This document shows positions 33,203-43,017 of a stretch of 64,000 nucleotides of DNA, in pieces. The stretch lies in contig NZ_JAQIVI010000149.1 of the NCBI RefSeq assembly GCF_028618695.1, positions 1-64,000 of the forward strand, read 5' to 3'. Position 1 is the stretch's first letter. Every line of letters starts with the position of its first letter. The notes below the pieces were generated by a model that was not told where the DNA came from, made no database searches, and saw only the letters and a program-made list of their open reading frames with translations. Origin of the DNA: Natrinema soli. GTDB taxonomy: Archaea; Halobacteriota; Halobacteria; Halobacteriales; Natrialbaceae. A program made the translations under genes and the position numbers.

Positions 33203-34684
33203 ATGTCCGACTTTGCAACTTCAGCGGCACTCGACGTCACAGTCTCACCGGATAGCCTGCGCAAGGCTCGTGGAACGATCGAGGACGAACTCGGTGGCGT
33301 CGAGGTAGAGGTCGGGGTCTCGACGACTGGCAGCCGCTCTGGCGGCGGTGGTCGAATGGCCGGCCGCGAGCGGGCGATGGGCCGGCAGCTCGACACGACG
33401 CGGAACGACCACCTCGCCGGAATCGACGGCCACTGGACCGAGAACCTCGATCTCAACCGCGAGCGTAACGACCTGCTCCGCCAACTCGCCGACATCACCG
33501 AAAAAGACGCTCAAACGGCTCGCAGCGCCGGTGGAGGTGGGTTGTCCGGCGGGGTGCTCGGCCTCGCGATCGGTGGCGTCGGCCTCGGGTCAATGCTGCT
33601 CTCAGGCCTGGGTTCGAGTATCAGCGACGCCATCGGCAAGCTCGACCCTCGAGACTGGAACATCCCCAGCCCGGTCCCAGATGACTGGGAAATGCCATCG
33701 CCCGTTCCGACGGACTGGCAGATCCCCGATCTGGTTCCTGACGACTGGAAGATGCCGTCTCCGGTACCGGATAACTGGAGCATGCCGTCCCCGGTACCGG
33801 ATAACTGGAACATGCCCTCTCCAGTCCCAGACGACTGGAACATGCCGTCACCAGTCCCTGAAAGTTGGAATATGCCCTCGCCAGTGCCAGACGACTGGGA
33901 AATACCGTCTCCGGTGCCGGATGACTGGGGTATTCCTGATATCACGATCGACAAACCTGACTGGATTCCGATTCCGACCGGGTCGCCTGTTGGAACTGGT
34001 AGTCCGTCTGGAGATGGCTCTCCGAGCGGCAACGGTGGGGGGCTGGGCCCTTGGATCGCTGGGGCTGCTGCAGGGGCATATGCTGCAGGCCAGCAGTTTG
34101 TGAAATTTGGTGGAAAAGCAGCCGGACCGAAGGCTGCTTCTGCAACAACTCCAGCGATGGACGCGGCAGCGCTTCCTGATGAGATGTTCCCGGACGGAGA
34201 GAACCCGTGGAAAGATCAGTCGATGCTCGAACGATTTCGGGGAGCATACGGCATTTTCCCCGGCGGGAATTTAAACAACCCTCCAGAGAAGCGTCCTGCT
34301 GACGATCCAAACCAGTGGAAGACGTCGCCGACCAATGTGCGTCCAAGCCCCGGAACTATTGATCTGGACAATTACGATATCGAAACCCAATCCCAAAGCG
34401 ATAGTGGTGGAGGGGGATCTAATGGAGGCGACAGCGGGGGCACAAGCATCTTCAACCAGATGCTTGCTGAGGCCTATCGACAAGGGGCTAAAGCCAAACA
34501 GCAGCAGGCAACGTCCAGTAGCCAGGAGTCCGGCACAGATCAAAGTGGCCGCAACGTCACTGCTGAACAGACGAATAGCTTCGAGATCAACGCAGATACA
34601 TCCGATCTCGAGCGCGAGGTTCAGAAACGATTCAAAGAGGTAGAGGAGGAACTGGAGAAGCTATCAAGGGCGCTTAACCCATAA
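33203..34684 (+). CDS. Tape-measure-like tail protein with Trp/Pro 11-residue repeats
   Basis: 493 residues. Helical N-terminus (HWTENLDLNRERNDLLRQLA), one hydrophobic helix (GVLGLAIGGVGLGSMLLSGL, about 131-150), then about ten tandem repeats of the type W-N-M-P-S-P-V-P-D-D (33655-33930), a Gly-rich hinge, a second hydrophobic Ala/Gly stretch (GPWIAGAAAGAYAAGQQF), and a C-terminal coiled coil (TSDLEREVQKRFKEVEEELE). The position fits the tape measure, and Trp at 11-residue spacing is known in tape-measure proteins, but the protein is short and the Pro density is unusual. Confidence 0.65.
   Translation: MSDFATSAALDVTVSPDSLRKARGTIEDELGGVEVEVGVSTTGSRSGGGGRMAGRERAMGRQLDTTRNDHLAGIDGHWTENLDLNRERNDLLRQLADITEKDAQTARSAGGGGLSGGVLGLAIGGVGLGSMLLSGLGSSISDAIGKLDPRDWNIPSPVPDDWEMPSPVPTDWQIPDLVPDDWKMPSPVPDNWSMPSPVPDNWNMPSPVPDDWNMPSPVPESWNMPSPVPDDWEIPSPVPDDWGIPDITIDKPDWIPIPTGSPVGTGSPSGDGSPSGNGGGLGPWIAGAAAGAYAAGQQFVKFGGKAAGPKAASATTPAMDAAALPDEMFPDGENPWKDQSMLERFRGAYGIFPGGNLNNPPEKRPADDPNQWKTSPTNVRPSPGTIDLDNYDIETQSQSDSGGGGSNGGDSGGTSIFNQMLAEAYRQGAKAKQQQATSSSQESGTDQSGRNVTAEQTNSFEINADTSDLEREVQKRFKEVEEELEKLSRALNP
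33655..33930 (+). repeat. Tandem 33-bp coding repeats
   Basis: About eight to ten imperfect units encoding the consensus WNMPSPVPDD (11 residues with variation) inside the tape-measure-like gene. Synonymous differences between units show that they are old enough to diverge while the protein motif is kept. Confidence 0.8.
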
Positions 34685-34777
34685 CTCCGAAAGGGAATTG
34701 TAGGCAACTGCCTACCGTCGGTGGCGTCATGTTCTCGATATCCAACTATTCGCACATAAGAATTCGGCCATTTCACC

Positions 34778-35365
34778 ATGTCAGAATCATTCACACTCAC
34801 AATTCCGGCAGACTTCGGAAACAGTACCGTAGAGGGGGTGTTCGAAGCGTTCGTCAATCCTCAAGATGATGACGAAGTCCGAACGGGCTATCTCCTCGAC
34901 AGCGGACTCGACCAAGCACTTGCGATCCTCCGGGGTCTTCTCGAGGATGGCGAGCCCGATCGCAAGGGCATCCACCTCGATCTCGGTGGAGGAACTCACG
35001 CGATCGGACTCCGGGCGGACGTGAACTCGGAAGCAACGGAAGATGAAAATGGAAACGTCTTGCAGTGGGGCTCGTCCAACGATCCGACCCAGTTCAGCGC
35101 GACGACGGCCACTGGAGGAACGGCCCTCCAGAAAACTCAGATTTTTCAGCACTATACACGCGTCGCTGGGGCAGACTCATTGACGCCAGCGACGCTGGAG
35201 TACGGCGAATACTCTACTGACGGCGTCCTCGAGCCGCTGGATGTCGTTTTCGAGCAGCCGAAGTTCGAACGCAAAAGTGCGGATACGTACCAGTTTACGG
35301 GAACATTCGTCGAGACGGTTGACCTCAACCGATCGCTCGACGGCAGCAAGCAGACCGAGGCATGA
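34778..35365 (+). CDS. Distal tail protein-like
   Basis: 195 residues, MSESFTLTIPADFGNSTVEG. Beta-rich; follows the tape-measure gene after a 90-nt gap with its own AT-rich promoter-like sequence. The C-terminal part (GVLEPLDVVFEQPKFERKSA) resembles tail-tip or tube-like domains. The position suggests the Dit equivalent. Confidence 0.5.
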   Translation: MSESFTLTIPADFGNSTVEGVFEAFVNPQDDDEVRTGYLLDSGLDQALAILRGLLEDGEPDRKGIHLDLGGGTHAIGLRADVNSEATEDENGNVLQWGSSNDPTQFSATTATGGTALQKTQIFQHYTRVAGADSLTPATLEYGEYSTDGVLEPLDVVFEQPKFERKSADTYQFTGTFVETVDLNRSLDGSKQTEA

Positions 35366-35368
35366 CCG

Positions 35369-36535
35369 ATGCCAGACCTACAACTCTATACACTCATCGT
35401 CGCGAGCGCCTCGCAGTCCGAACTCGGAAACCGACAGCGCCAGCAGTTGGCGCAGTCCGGTATCCTCAATCAAGATGGTGGGGTCGCAGAACAGCTCTCG
35501 AGTAATCCAGCCGACCAGACGCTCGACGGCGTCTACCGCGGTCGATATGCGGAGAAGATGGCGACGGAGATTGAAGAACTCTCGTCAGCATCTGGGTTCG
35601 AGGCTGTCCCACTGGCCGGTGTCGATGGAGCAACGCCAGCTGACGGCTACTACGTCGTCGAAGAGGAAGATATCGGACCGGCAGAGGCACAGACAGGCAA
35701 GGCCCAGCGCTACGAACTTTCACTCTCCAAGAAAGGCACTCGAAACGACAACTGGAGAGCTCTCGAGACGACGCCAGGCCAACTGGACCGCGACGCGTGG
35801 GGTGCCGACCTCACGGCCCACGTCGGCGTCCCATCGGCCGCCAGCAAGGTCCAGTGGTTCAACGCCGATGGGGACGGCACTCGAGTTCCGGCATCGCTCG
35901 TCGAGACCCGCAGCGCCGAGCTCGGCGACATCGACATCTACGATCTCGAGGACGCCCCCTGGTATGCACCCCCGCCGTTCAAAGAGGAACCGCCGACGTT
36001 GCTCTACGAGATCCCCTACACAGCTGAGGAGAACGTCGACGTCCGCGTCTACGACACGCTCGGCCAGGCCAGCAAGAAGGACGGAAACGGAGATCTCCAG
36101 TGGCAGAAGCTGTTCTCGACCCAGCACGACTTCGATCACGAGCTCGTCATCGACACCGGGCTCCTTCGACTCCGTCTCGACGAGGCCGCCGGCACGATCG
36201 AGGCCGAGACCTGGGATTCGGGCACCGGCGCCTGGACGACGGTCGGCCTCGAGGCAGATCAGCCGTCGACGGTCACGCTGTTCGACATCGATCTCGAGAC
36301 GGTCGCGATGGCTCGGGTTCGAGCCCAGCTGACCTTCGACATCGGCGGCACCCTGTTCGCGCTCAACGCGATCGTCGCTCGAGGTGCCGAGGACGTCCTG
36401 TTCGGGCTGCCCGAAAACGAGACGGGGCCGGTCGACGCGGATCTCGAGAACTGGCTCTCGCCGATCGCGTCGACGAGCATCGTCGATCCGCAGGCCGAGA
36501 AAACGCTGACGGCGCGAAAAGAGGTGCGCCTGTAG
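35369..36535 (+). CDS. Minor tail / tail-tip protein
   Basis: 388 residues, MPDLQLYTLIVASASQSELG. No named domain, but the beta-rich pattern, an internal WNxDGDGTRVP segment and the order before the adhesins point to a tail-tip component. It abuts the next gene without a gap (TAG-ATG). Confidence 0.55.
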   Translation: MPDLQLYTLIVASASQSELGNRQRQQLAQSGILNQDGGVAEQLSSNPADQTLDGVYRGRYAEKMATEIEELSSASGFEAVPLAGVDGATPADGYYVVEEEDIGPAEAQTGKAQRYELSLSKKGTRNDNWRALETTPGQLDRDAWGADLTAHVGVPSAASKVQWFNADGDGTRVPASLVETRSAELGDIDIYDLEDAPWYAPPPFKEEPPTLLYEIPYTAEENVDVRVYDTLGQASKKDGNGDLQWQKLFSTQHDFDHELVIDTGLLRLRLDEAAGTIEAETWDSGTGAWTTVGLEADQPSTVTLFDIDLETVAMARVRAQLTFDIGGTLFALNAIVARGAEDVLFGLPENETGPVDADLENWLSPIASTSIVDPQAEKTLTARKEVRL

Positions 36536-39037
36536 ATGGGGACAACGACAACAACGTATACAACCGTCGGGCAGCATTCGTGGACGGCTCCGGCCGGAGC
36601 GTATCAGATTGAAGTCGAAGCCGGGGGCGCAGCCGGATCAGTCGGACAGGGCGGGTATGAAACATCCGCCGGTGGCGATGGTGATGTGACGAAAGGACAG
36701 CTATCGATCACTAACGGCGATCAGTTTGATATCTACGTCGGGGACGCTGGATCCGTCGGAAGTGGTGGATTCAATGGCGGCGGCGGAGCGGAAGATCTCT
36801 CGGGAAGTACGTATGACACACCCCCCATAGGCGGCGGTGGCGGTGGGGCCTCCGACATCCGCCCAGCCGGCGCAACGATCAGCAATGCGTTGATCGTTGG
36901 CCCCGGAGGCGGTGGTGGCGCTGGGACTTCACTTTCATACACACAAAACGCCGATACAGCTGTCAGCGTGGGTGCGGTCGGGACAGGCGACTCGAGCAGC
37001 GCATCTGTTTCAAGTGGCAATGCGTCAGCGACTACCTCCGGGGCATCGGCTGGCGTTAATGCGGACGGTGTCGGTGGGACCGGTGTATTCCGCGAAGAAA
37101 AAGAAGCGTTCGGCAATTGTGCCGGCTCCGCAGGCGGTGGAGGTGGCGGACATGACGGTGGTGGCGGTGGGAACGCAGCCAGCGATGCCGACACAGTCAA
37201 CGATCAAAACGTCGTCGCAGTCACTGGCGGCGGTGGTGGCTCCGCTCACGTCGACAGCAGTGGGACCGTCCAAACGCCCAGTACAGCAACGAACAGCGGA
37301 GATGGCTACGTCGAGGTCACCGTCTACACGCTCGAGGGTGTCACGAACGTCACGGCGACCTACGATGCCGACGATCAGATCACGCTCTCGTGGGACAAAG
37401 CAGATACGAACGATAGCCCCGACGATTACGAGATCCAGATCAACCGCGACGGGGCCGGCTGGGTGTCGCCGGCTGGGGGTCCAGCGACAGTCGCCGAAGA
37501 TGGCTCGAGCAGCTATTCAGCGACCTACACCCCGGAAAGCTCCGCCGGGAGTGCGATCGATTACGATGGCTCTGTCGGCATGGATTCCGCGTTTGAGTTC
37601 CGGGTTCGGATGGCGACCGATGACGGAACAACGACCGATTGGGTCTCCAGTGACACCGTCCTCACCACGGCAACTCCGCCGTATGGCCTGAGTGTCACCC
37701 GACCAGATGTTGGGACGTTCCGGTTCCATTACACCGTTCAGTCGGATCTCGCTACCAACCTCCGCCTCGAATACCGAGAGGATACAGGGAGTGGCTACGG
37801 GGCGTGGACGTGGTTCGACACCGTCTCAGCGTCCGAGAGTCATCTGATCAGTGGGTCACCGGATACGAAAGACAGTGATGTAACGATCGAATATACCGTC
37901 GGAACGAGCTATCAGGCGGGGGTGGCACTCCAGCACGATGCTCGCTACCAGTTCCGTGCCGAAACAGATATCCCGTCGAACCCAAACTCGGCGGATGTCT
38001 ACGCCGATTACGGAAATCGATTCAACGTCTATTTCGACGATGACTTCGCAAGTGGCGATGCCTCGGCGTGGGACGCAACCAGCGGCTCTGCGACGGTCAC
38101 CGATACGCTGGATTCCGTATTCGTAGCAGGTGATAGTGCCCGAACCCCGGAAACGGGTGGCTTCGCCGTCGAGATGGGCGGTGCTGGCTACGTCGAGAAA
38201 AGCCTCGGCGATCTCTCAGGGCAGTCAGATGTCCATGTCCGGGTGACGGTTCAGACGGCCAGCAACGACAACTCGAGCGAACGCGGGGACCTCTGGTGGT
38301 ACGACGGCTCGACGTGGCAAACCCTCAGACAGTGGGGATGGGAATACGACGGACAAGGCTGGATGGAGTATCACGCTGCCGTCCCAGCCAGCTACCTCGC
38401 AATTGATAATCGCATCCGCGTCGGTCGGGATGAGGGCGGTGGCGTTGACTACGTCGCATTCGATCGCGTGATAGTCTCCGACAATCTCCACGAGTATACG
38501 AGACCCGCTGCACCAACGGGTCTCACGCTCGAGACGACTGGTGAAGGCGAGATCACGTATTCGTTCACCGATAATATGGCGATTCAGGAGGCCAGCCGTC
38601 CGTTTGGGGACCTGTACCTCGACGGCACATTGCAATCGAAAAACGGTGGGACATCGAACACGATCACCGGTCTCACGGATGGGGAGGAGTACATGATCGA
38701 ACCTCGAGTCGCTCCCATACAACCCCGGTACGGCTCGACAGATGTGTTCTGGAACTCTACGGGGGCGACGAGTACGATCGTCACCATCCTCCCCGCACCG
38801 ACGAATCTCGCCGTCGACAGCGTCACGATCGACAGCGCGACGATCTCATGGACTGACAACCACGACTACGGCGATACCCGGGTCGAGTTTAAACAGTCCG
38901 ATGCGGGGTCGTGGACGACGTTCAGCACCCTCGCTCGCAACACCGAGACAGAGACGGTCGCCAACCTTCTCCACGGCGAGCTATACGACACACGGGTCGT
39001 CGCACAGACTGAGCACACCACAACGGAGGACAACTGA
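36536..39037 (+). CDS. Tail adhesin: Gly-rich domain plus FN3 modules
   Basis: 833 residues. Residues 1-260 form a glycine-rich domain beginning with the typical WTAPAGAYQIEVEAGGAAGS and containing GGGGGGASDIRP, LIVGPGGGGGAG and SAGGGGGGHDGGGGGN. Such Gly-rich domains build polyglycine-helix folds in T-even gp38-type adhesins and other receptor binders. Fibronectin-III-like modules follow (VTNVTATYDADDQITLSWDK ...), with a central lectin-like jelly roll (DFASGDASAWDATSGSATVT ...). It likely contacts the host cell surface. Confidence 0.75.
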   Translation: MGTTTTTYTTVGQHSWTAPAGAYQIEVEAGGAAGSVGQGGYETSAGGDGDVTKGQLSITNGDQFDIYVGDAGSVGSGGFNGGGGAEDLSGSTYDTPPIGGGGGGASDIRPAGATISNALIVGPGGGGGAGTSLSYTQNADTAVSVGAVGTGDSSSASVSSGNASATTSGASAGVNADGVGGTGVFREEKEAFGNCAGSAGGGGGGHDGGGGGNAASDADTVNDQNVVAVTGGGGGSAHVDSSGTVQTPSTATNSGDGYVEVTVYTLEGVTNVTATYDADDQITLSWDKADTNDSPDDYEIQINRDGAGWVSPAGGPATVAEDGSSSYSATYTPESSAGSAIDYDGSVGMDSAFEFRVRMATDDGTTTDWVSSDTVLTTATPPYGLSVTRPDVGTFRFHYTVQSDLATNLRLEYREDTGSGYGAWTWFDTVSASESHLISGSPDTKDSDVTIEYTVGTSYQAGVALQHDARYQFRAETDIPSNPNSADVYADYGNRFNVYFDDDFASGDASAWDATSGSATVTDTLDSVFVAGDSARTPETGGFAVEMGGAGYVEKSLGDLSGQSDVHVRVTVQTASNDNSSERGDLWWYDGSTWQTLRQWGWEYDGQGWMEYHAAVPASYLAIDNRIRVGRDEGGGVDYVAFDRVIVSDNLHEYTRPAAPTGLTLETTGEGEITYSFTDNMAIQEASRPFGDLYLDGTLQSKNGGTSNTITGLTDGEEYMIEPRVAPIQPRYGSTDVFWNSTGATSTIVTILPAPTNLAVDSVTIDSATISWTDNHDYGDTRVEFKQSDAGSWTTFSTLARNTETETVANLLHGELYDTRVVAQTEHTTTEDN

Positions 39038-41787
39038 TGCCGACACAATTCACCACGAATCTCCCGGACGTTATGTCGCTCGCCCTCGACGCGAGCAACG
39101 CCGAATCACTGATCGCTAACTGGAGCGCCAGTATCAACAACGGCGAGTTCCGGATCGAACTTCGTGATGACAATCCGGACGGCAACCACCCTCCCTACGA
39201 GTTCGAGGCGACGGTTCCGTGGGATGAAACGTACCAGCACACTATCCAGAACATCCTCGGCGGCGAGCAGTACAGCGTTCGAATCCGAACGCAGACCGAG
39301 CATGTCGACGGCGAGTGGATCGCTGCCGAGGAGCTCACAAAGCTGCGCGCCTCAAGTGACGTGACGTTCGCGAACGTCGCCGAGGCCTCGCTGGACGTTC
39401 AGTGGACGATCAATAACGACTTCCGTGGCTCCCATCAGATCTATCGTCGACGTGCCGACTACGAGTACGACGGCGCAGGCTGGGACCTTGTTGGGAGTGC
39501 TGCTTCAGACGCAGCGTCGTACGCTGACGGTGGTGTCGCCCCTATTCGACCGTACGAATACTACGTGAGAACTCTCACACAGTGGCAGTACGCCGACAGC
39601 ACAGTCAGCAGTAGCGTCGAGACCGCTGACGCGGGACTTGTCCAGTCGTCAACAGGCTCGAGCGGCTGGCACATTGAGATCGACCATCCGTCGGGGCAGA
39701 CGATCACGCCACAGGTCTTGGATGATGCCCGCCTCGAGCCGCGGGTCAATGACCTACCGCGGGCCCGCATCCCAGTTCCGCGGAACGAGGCCTACACGCT
39801 CGAAGCCTACGAGGGCGCAGACATGCGGGTGTGGAAGGACGGCGATCGTCAGCCGATCGGTGAGCTCGAAGACGTCGTTCTCGACCCCGGCCAGACGGAA
39901 CTGGTCGGCATCGGTGGCACGCAACTCCAACGGCGGGTGGATCGCGACGTCGTCCAGGAGGAGGCGCACGTACTCGCCGAGGATCTCATCACGACCGAGA
40001 CGGACTACATGGCGGTCGTCGACGAGCCTGTGGTTGAGGAGGTGACCGACGCTCTCCTCCAGGCGGCGACGGCAGGCGAGGAGTTCGTGGAGTACTTTGA
40101 CACCGGCGGACCGGATCCTATCGAACCACGCACCGATGCCCTTGAGCGTACGCAGACAGCCTATCTGTTCGACGCCGGCGAGGGTGGCTTTCCGATGATC
40201 AACAACGTTGGTCAGGCGGGTAACGACGAGTTCTCCGGTGGCGATGGCCTGGGGCTCTCGTCCGCCGGCGATTGGATCGAAACTGACAACTTCACTATCG
40301 AGCACACGATCGCTGAAAACGAGGTCGGGACTGCAATCCGAGCGATGGACAACGGACAGAACGAGGCCCAACTCGAGATCCAAATCTACGACGCGGGAAC
40401 TGACGATCTCGTCGGGAGTGTTGCTGTGACTGCCAGCTATGCGACCAGTGGCCCGCTCTGGCATGGTGGCGCGACGAACCGAGGCGGCGATGTCGAGACC
40501 TGGACGAGCGGCGATCTCGTCCCTGGTAACTATTACCTCCGTGTCGAGTGCACCCAGTCGGGCGACGAGGTCGAGGTCGACGTGGTCTCGCTGCACGATA
40601 TGCGCTACTACACCAGCGATAATTTCTCGAGCAACGTCCACGAGGCCAACGGATATCTCGACGAGCCGCATGACTACGAGACGGCGGCGGTCGAGTCGAT
40701 CGACGCCCAGACCGTCTACTCGGTCCGAACGGGATACCTTGATATGGTCTGGAACGACACGACCGGTAACCAGGCGATCGCGGTCTCGAACGACAGTGGC
40801 CGCACGTGGATCGAGGCGGTGAACACGAGTTCGGTGTCGGCCGACTTCGAAGGATCCGGCGCCAACCTCCGGACACGTCTGACTGCCGGCGGCTACTCAC
40901 CGAATGGTGCGCGTGCGCAGTCGCCCCGCTATGGCTACGAACCCCAGCGGATCGAGAGCTACGAGCTACGGATGGACGGGGACGACACGCCGCTGGTCAT
41001 CAACGACGCCCGAGACGCCAACATCAGGGACATTCTGACCAACTGGGCGGACCGCTCCGACTCTCTGTGGGAAGTCCGACAAGACGGCGACCAGACAGTC
41101 ATCCACTGGGCGCAGGCCGGCCAGCGCTCGAGTGACCGCGACCTCTCTCTGTCCTCATACTCCGTGACCAAGCGCGGCGATCGGACGCTGCGCTGTACGG
41201 TTAAGGGTGGTGCTCGGACGGCCCGCGAGACTGTCGACGCTGTCCTCGATGACCCCATCGCTCTCGAGAACCAATACGTTGTTTCAGGCAGTGAGGCAGT
41301 TCGAGACGCAGATACGGGCGAACGGTACGAGTACCTCAGAGATTATATCATCCAAAAACCCACTGGCACTCTCGAAGTGCTCTCAAACGGAAGCATCGCC
41401 GATGGACAGACGCTCGAGGTCGAGTACGACTACAAGGTTTCGGACAGCTATGAGGCCGACGAGTATGATGGTGAGGCACGTTACGATCGCGAAGAAACGA
41501 TCAACGCGATTACCACCGAGCGCGGCTGCGAGCTCGCCGCAAAGCTAATCGTCGATACGACCTCGACGCCACGGTGGGAGGCCGACGTCGAGATCCCGGC
41601 CGGCGACCGCGTCGGTGGACTCCTTGAGGCGCTGGACGTCGACGGGATCGCCGGCGAGGTGATGAGTGTCTACAGCCTCGATGTCACACCGGAGCGGCTC
41701 TCGCTCCGGCTGGGGTCGCGATCACGGGTCGAGGAGACGGTCCAGCAGATTCAGTCAACCGTCGACGCGGCGAGCGACCGGGTGTAA
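39037..41787 (+). CDS. Tail hub/fibre protein with FN3 modules
   Basis: 916 residues, one-base overlap with the preceding gene. Two FN3-like modules at the N-terminus (SLALDASNAESLIANWSASI and DVTFANVAEASLDVQWTIND-like), a middle region (RIPVPRNEAYTLEAYEGADM, then LVGIGGTQLQRRVDRDVVQE) that resembles baseplate-hub proteins, a jelly-roll carbohydrate-binding-like section, and a C-terminal helical tail (TVQQIQSTVDAASDRV). Last gene of the structural operon; a GC-rich hairpin follows at 41975-42011. Confidence 0.7.
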   Translation: MPTQFTTNLPDVMSLALDASNAESLIANWSASINNGEFRIELRDDNPDGNHPPYEFEATVPWDETYQHTIQNILGGEQYSVRIRTQTEHVDGEWIAAEELTKLRASSDVTFANVAEASLDVQWTINNDFRGSHQIYRRRADYEYDGAGWDLVGSAASDAASYADGGVAPIRPYEYYVRTLTQWQYADSTVSSSVETADAGLVQSSTGSSGWHIEIDHPSGQTITPQVLDDARLEPRVNDLPRARIPVPRNEAYTLEAYEGADMRVWKDGDRQPIGELEDVVLDPGQTELVGIGGTQLQRRVDRDVVQEEAHVLAEDLITTETDYMAVVDEPVVEEVTDALLQAATAGEEFVEYFDTGGPDPIEPRTDALERTQTAYLFDAGEGGFPMINNVGQAGNDEFSGGDGLGLSSAGDWIETDNFTIEHTIAENEVGTAIRAMDNGQNEAQLEIQIYDAGTDDLVGSVAVTASYATSGPLWHGGATNRGGDVETWTSGDLVPGNYYLRVECTQSGDEVEVDVVSLHDMRYYTSDNFSSNVHEANGYLDEPHDYETAAVESIDAQTVYSVRTGYLDMVWNDTTGNQAIAVSNDSGRTWIEAVNTSSVSADFEGSGANLRTRLTAGGYSPNGARAQSPRYGYEPQRIESYELRMDGDDTPLVINDARDANIRDILTNWADRSDSLWEVRQDGDQTVIHWAQAGQRSSDRDLSLSSYSVTKRGDRTLRCTVKGGARTARETVDAVLDDPIALENQYVVSGSEAVRDADTGERYEYLRDYIIQKPTGTLEVLSNGSIADGQTLEVEYDYKVSDSYEADEYDGEARYDREETINAITTERGCELAAKLIVDTTSTPRWEADVEIPAGDRVGGLLEALDVDGIAGEVMSVYSLDVTPERLSLRLGSRSRVEETVQQIQSTVDAASDRV

Positions 41788-41850
41788 CGGAGTACGCGAC
41801 GGCCTTGTATGGTCGACCCCATCACTACACGGTTGTGTGACAAGCAGTGA

Positions 41851-42011
41851 CGATTCTAAGAGAGTTAGAATCGGGACGAAGTTGATAAGCGTGCACCGAA
41901 CAGATACACTGTCGCGTTTCCCACCGCGCGACAAGGGCGCTCCAATCACGCCTGTCTGACATTACTCTCAGCCTCGCCCGGCGGCGGCCGTTGCCCCCGG
42001 CCCTCCGGGCG
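41851..42011. repeat. Three-hairpin block, copy 1 (second copy 46386-46541)
   Basis: Three inverted repeats in fixed order: CGATTCTAA/TTAGAATCG (41851-41873), TGTCGCG/CGCGACA (41910-41933), CGCCCGG/CCGGGCG (41975-42011). The same order recurs at 46386-46408, 46446-46468 and 46502-46541. In the first hairpin a base pair differs in a compensatory way (TTCTAA/TTAGAA versus TTCCAA/TTGGAA). The third hairpin is followed by T-rich DNA and could terminate the structural operon. To its right (42050-42130) the C-terminal relic of a small leftward gene follows, as in copy 2. Confidence 0.6.
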
Positions 42012-42243
42012 TTCTGAGGGGTTTCGAGGAGACTATACACTGATTTAGATCGATATCTGCCTGATCTCAAGTTCGCCGACGGTCTCGACGTCGTGGCCAA
42101 CGGGATGGTTGGTGCTGACTATTACACTGATCTCGAGGAATCGGCCAGCGAGACTGCTAAATGTACACAAACGGATGTAATCTCTCGACCTCACGTTCAC
42201 TGGCCGTCCAACAGTAATTAGAACTCACATGGTAGAGATAGCG

Positions 42244-42903
42244 TCAGCTATCGCGTTTTTCAATCGACATCTCTCCCTCATGGGTGATGGGATCACATGC
42301 AAACCCGTCGGCAACACGGTAGTACTCGAGGACGTAGCGGACATCTCCTTCCACGGTATCATACCCCTCAAGGTCGGCTGCCGTGATCACCTCGCCAAAG
42401 CCGTCGTAGAGCTTTCGAAGCGATGTCCCATCGATACGTACTGATGGCGTTTCGCCGACTGAGTACCGACGCATCGGATAGGCGTCGAAATGGTCGCAGC
42501 TGATCACCCACGTCACGTTCTCGTCTGGTCGTACTTCCCGAACAACTGATTCGTATTTCTCCAGCTCACGCTTTCCGAGTGTGTGCAGGATCCAGTCATA
42601 TACCTCGCGTTCGACGCCGCGCTGGACGACGTTCTTCTTCGAGAAATCGATCCCCTCGAGTTGCGAACGGTTCGTTTCGACGAACACTTCCGCTGCTTGG
42701 GGCTCATCGCCCTCGAGATAATAGACGGTCGTGAACCGACCTGCACCGCCACTGTTCGTCAGATCAGTTGACTGCGTGACTTTTATTTGGCGGAGTTCGG
42801 CCCGCTCGTCGTAGGATAACCCCCCAACGTTGATTTTCGTCTGGGGGCACTCGGCAAGCTGGTCATAGAGTGAGGTCACAATAGAACGGGCTTGGGGTTT
42901 CAC
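42244..42903 (-). CDS. Hypothetical protein next to the S-layer-type gene
   Basis: 219 residues from a GTG at 42903 (VKPQARSIVTSLYDQLAECP); a second GTG at 42879 fits better to the TATTTA box at 42909-42914. Alpha/beta with many charged residues: ...EREVYDWILHTLGKRELEKY, CDHFDAYPMRRYSVGE. No membrane helices, no recognised family. GC content is lower than in the structural genes. Same strand as the glycoprotein gene upstream. Confidence 0.65.
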   Translation of the reverse strand: MKPQARSIVTSLYDQLAECPQTKINVGGLSYDERAELRQIKVTQSTDLTNSGGAGRFTTVYYLEGDEPQAAEVFVETNRSQLEGIDFSKKNVVQRGVEREVYDWILHTLGKRELEKYESVVREVRPDENVTWVISCDHFDAYPMRRYSVGETPSVRIDGTSLRKLYDGFGEVITAADLEGYDTVEGDVRYVLEYYRVADGFACDPITHEGEMSIEKRDS

Positions 42904-43017
42904 AACCGTATTTATTCCGACTCCGCTGTCGGTATCGGGTGCTGTCGCTGATGGGTATAGCGCCCAATAAAAGAAACCGCGGAAGTTAGGGCCGGAGTGA
43001 TCCGGTAGTTCTACAGC

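Noticed and set aside
33655..33930. Regular 33-bp repeats considered as CRISPR
   Set aside because: They are coding, imperfect and without spacers; they form the Trp/Pro repeats of a tail protein.
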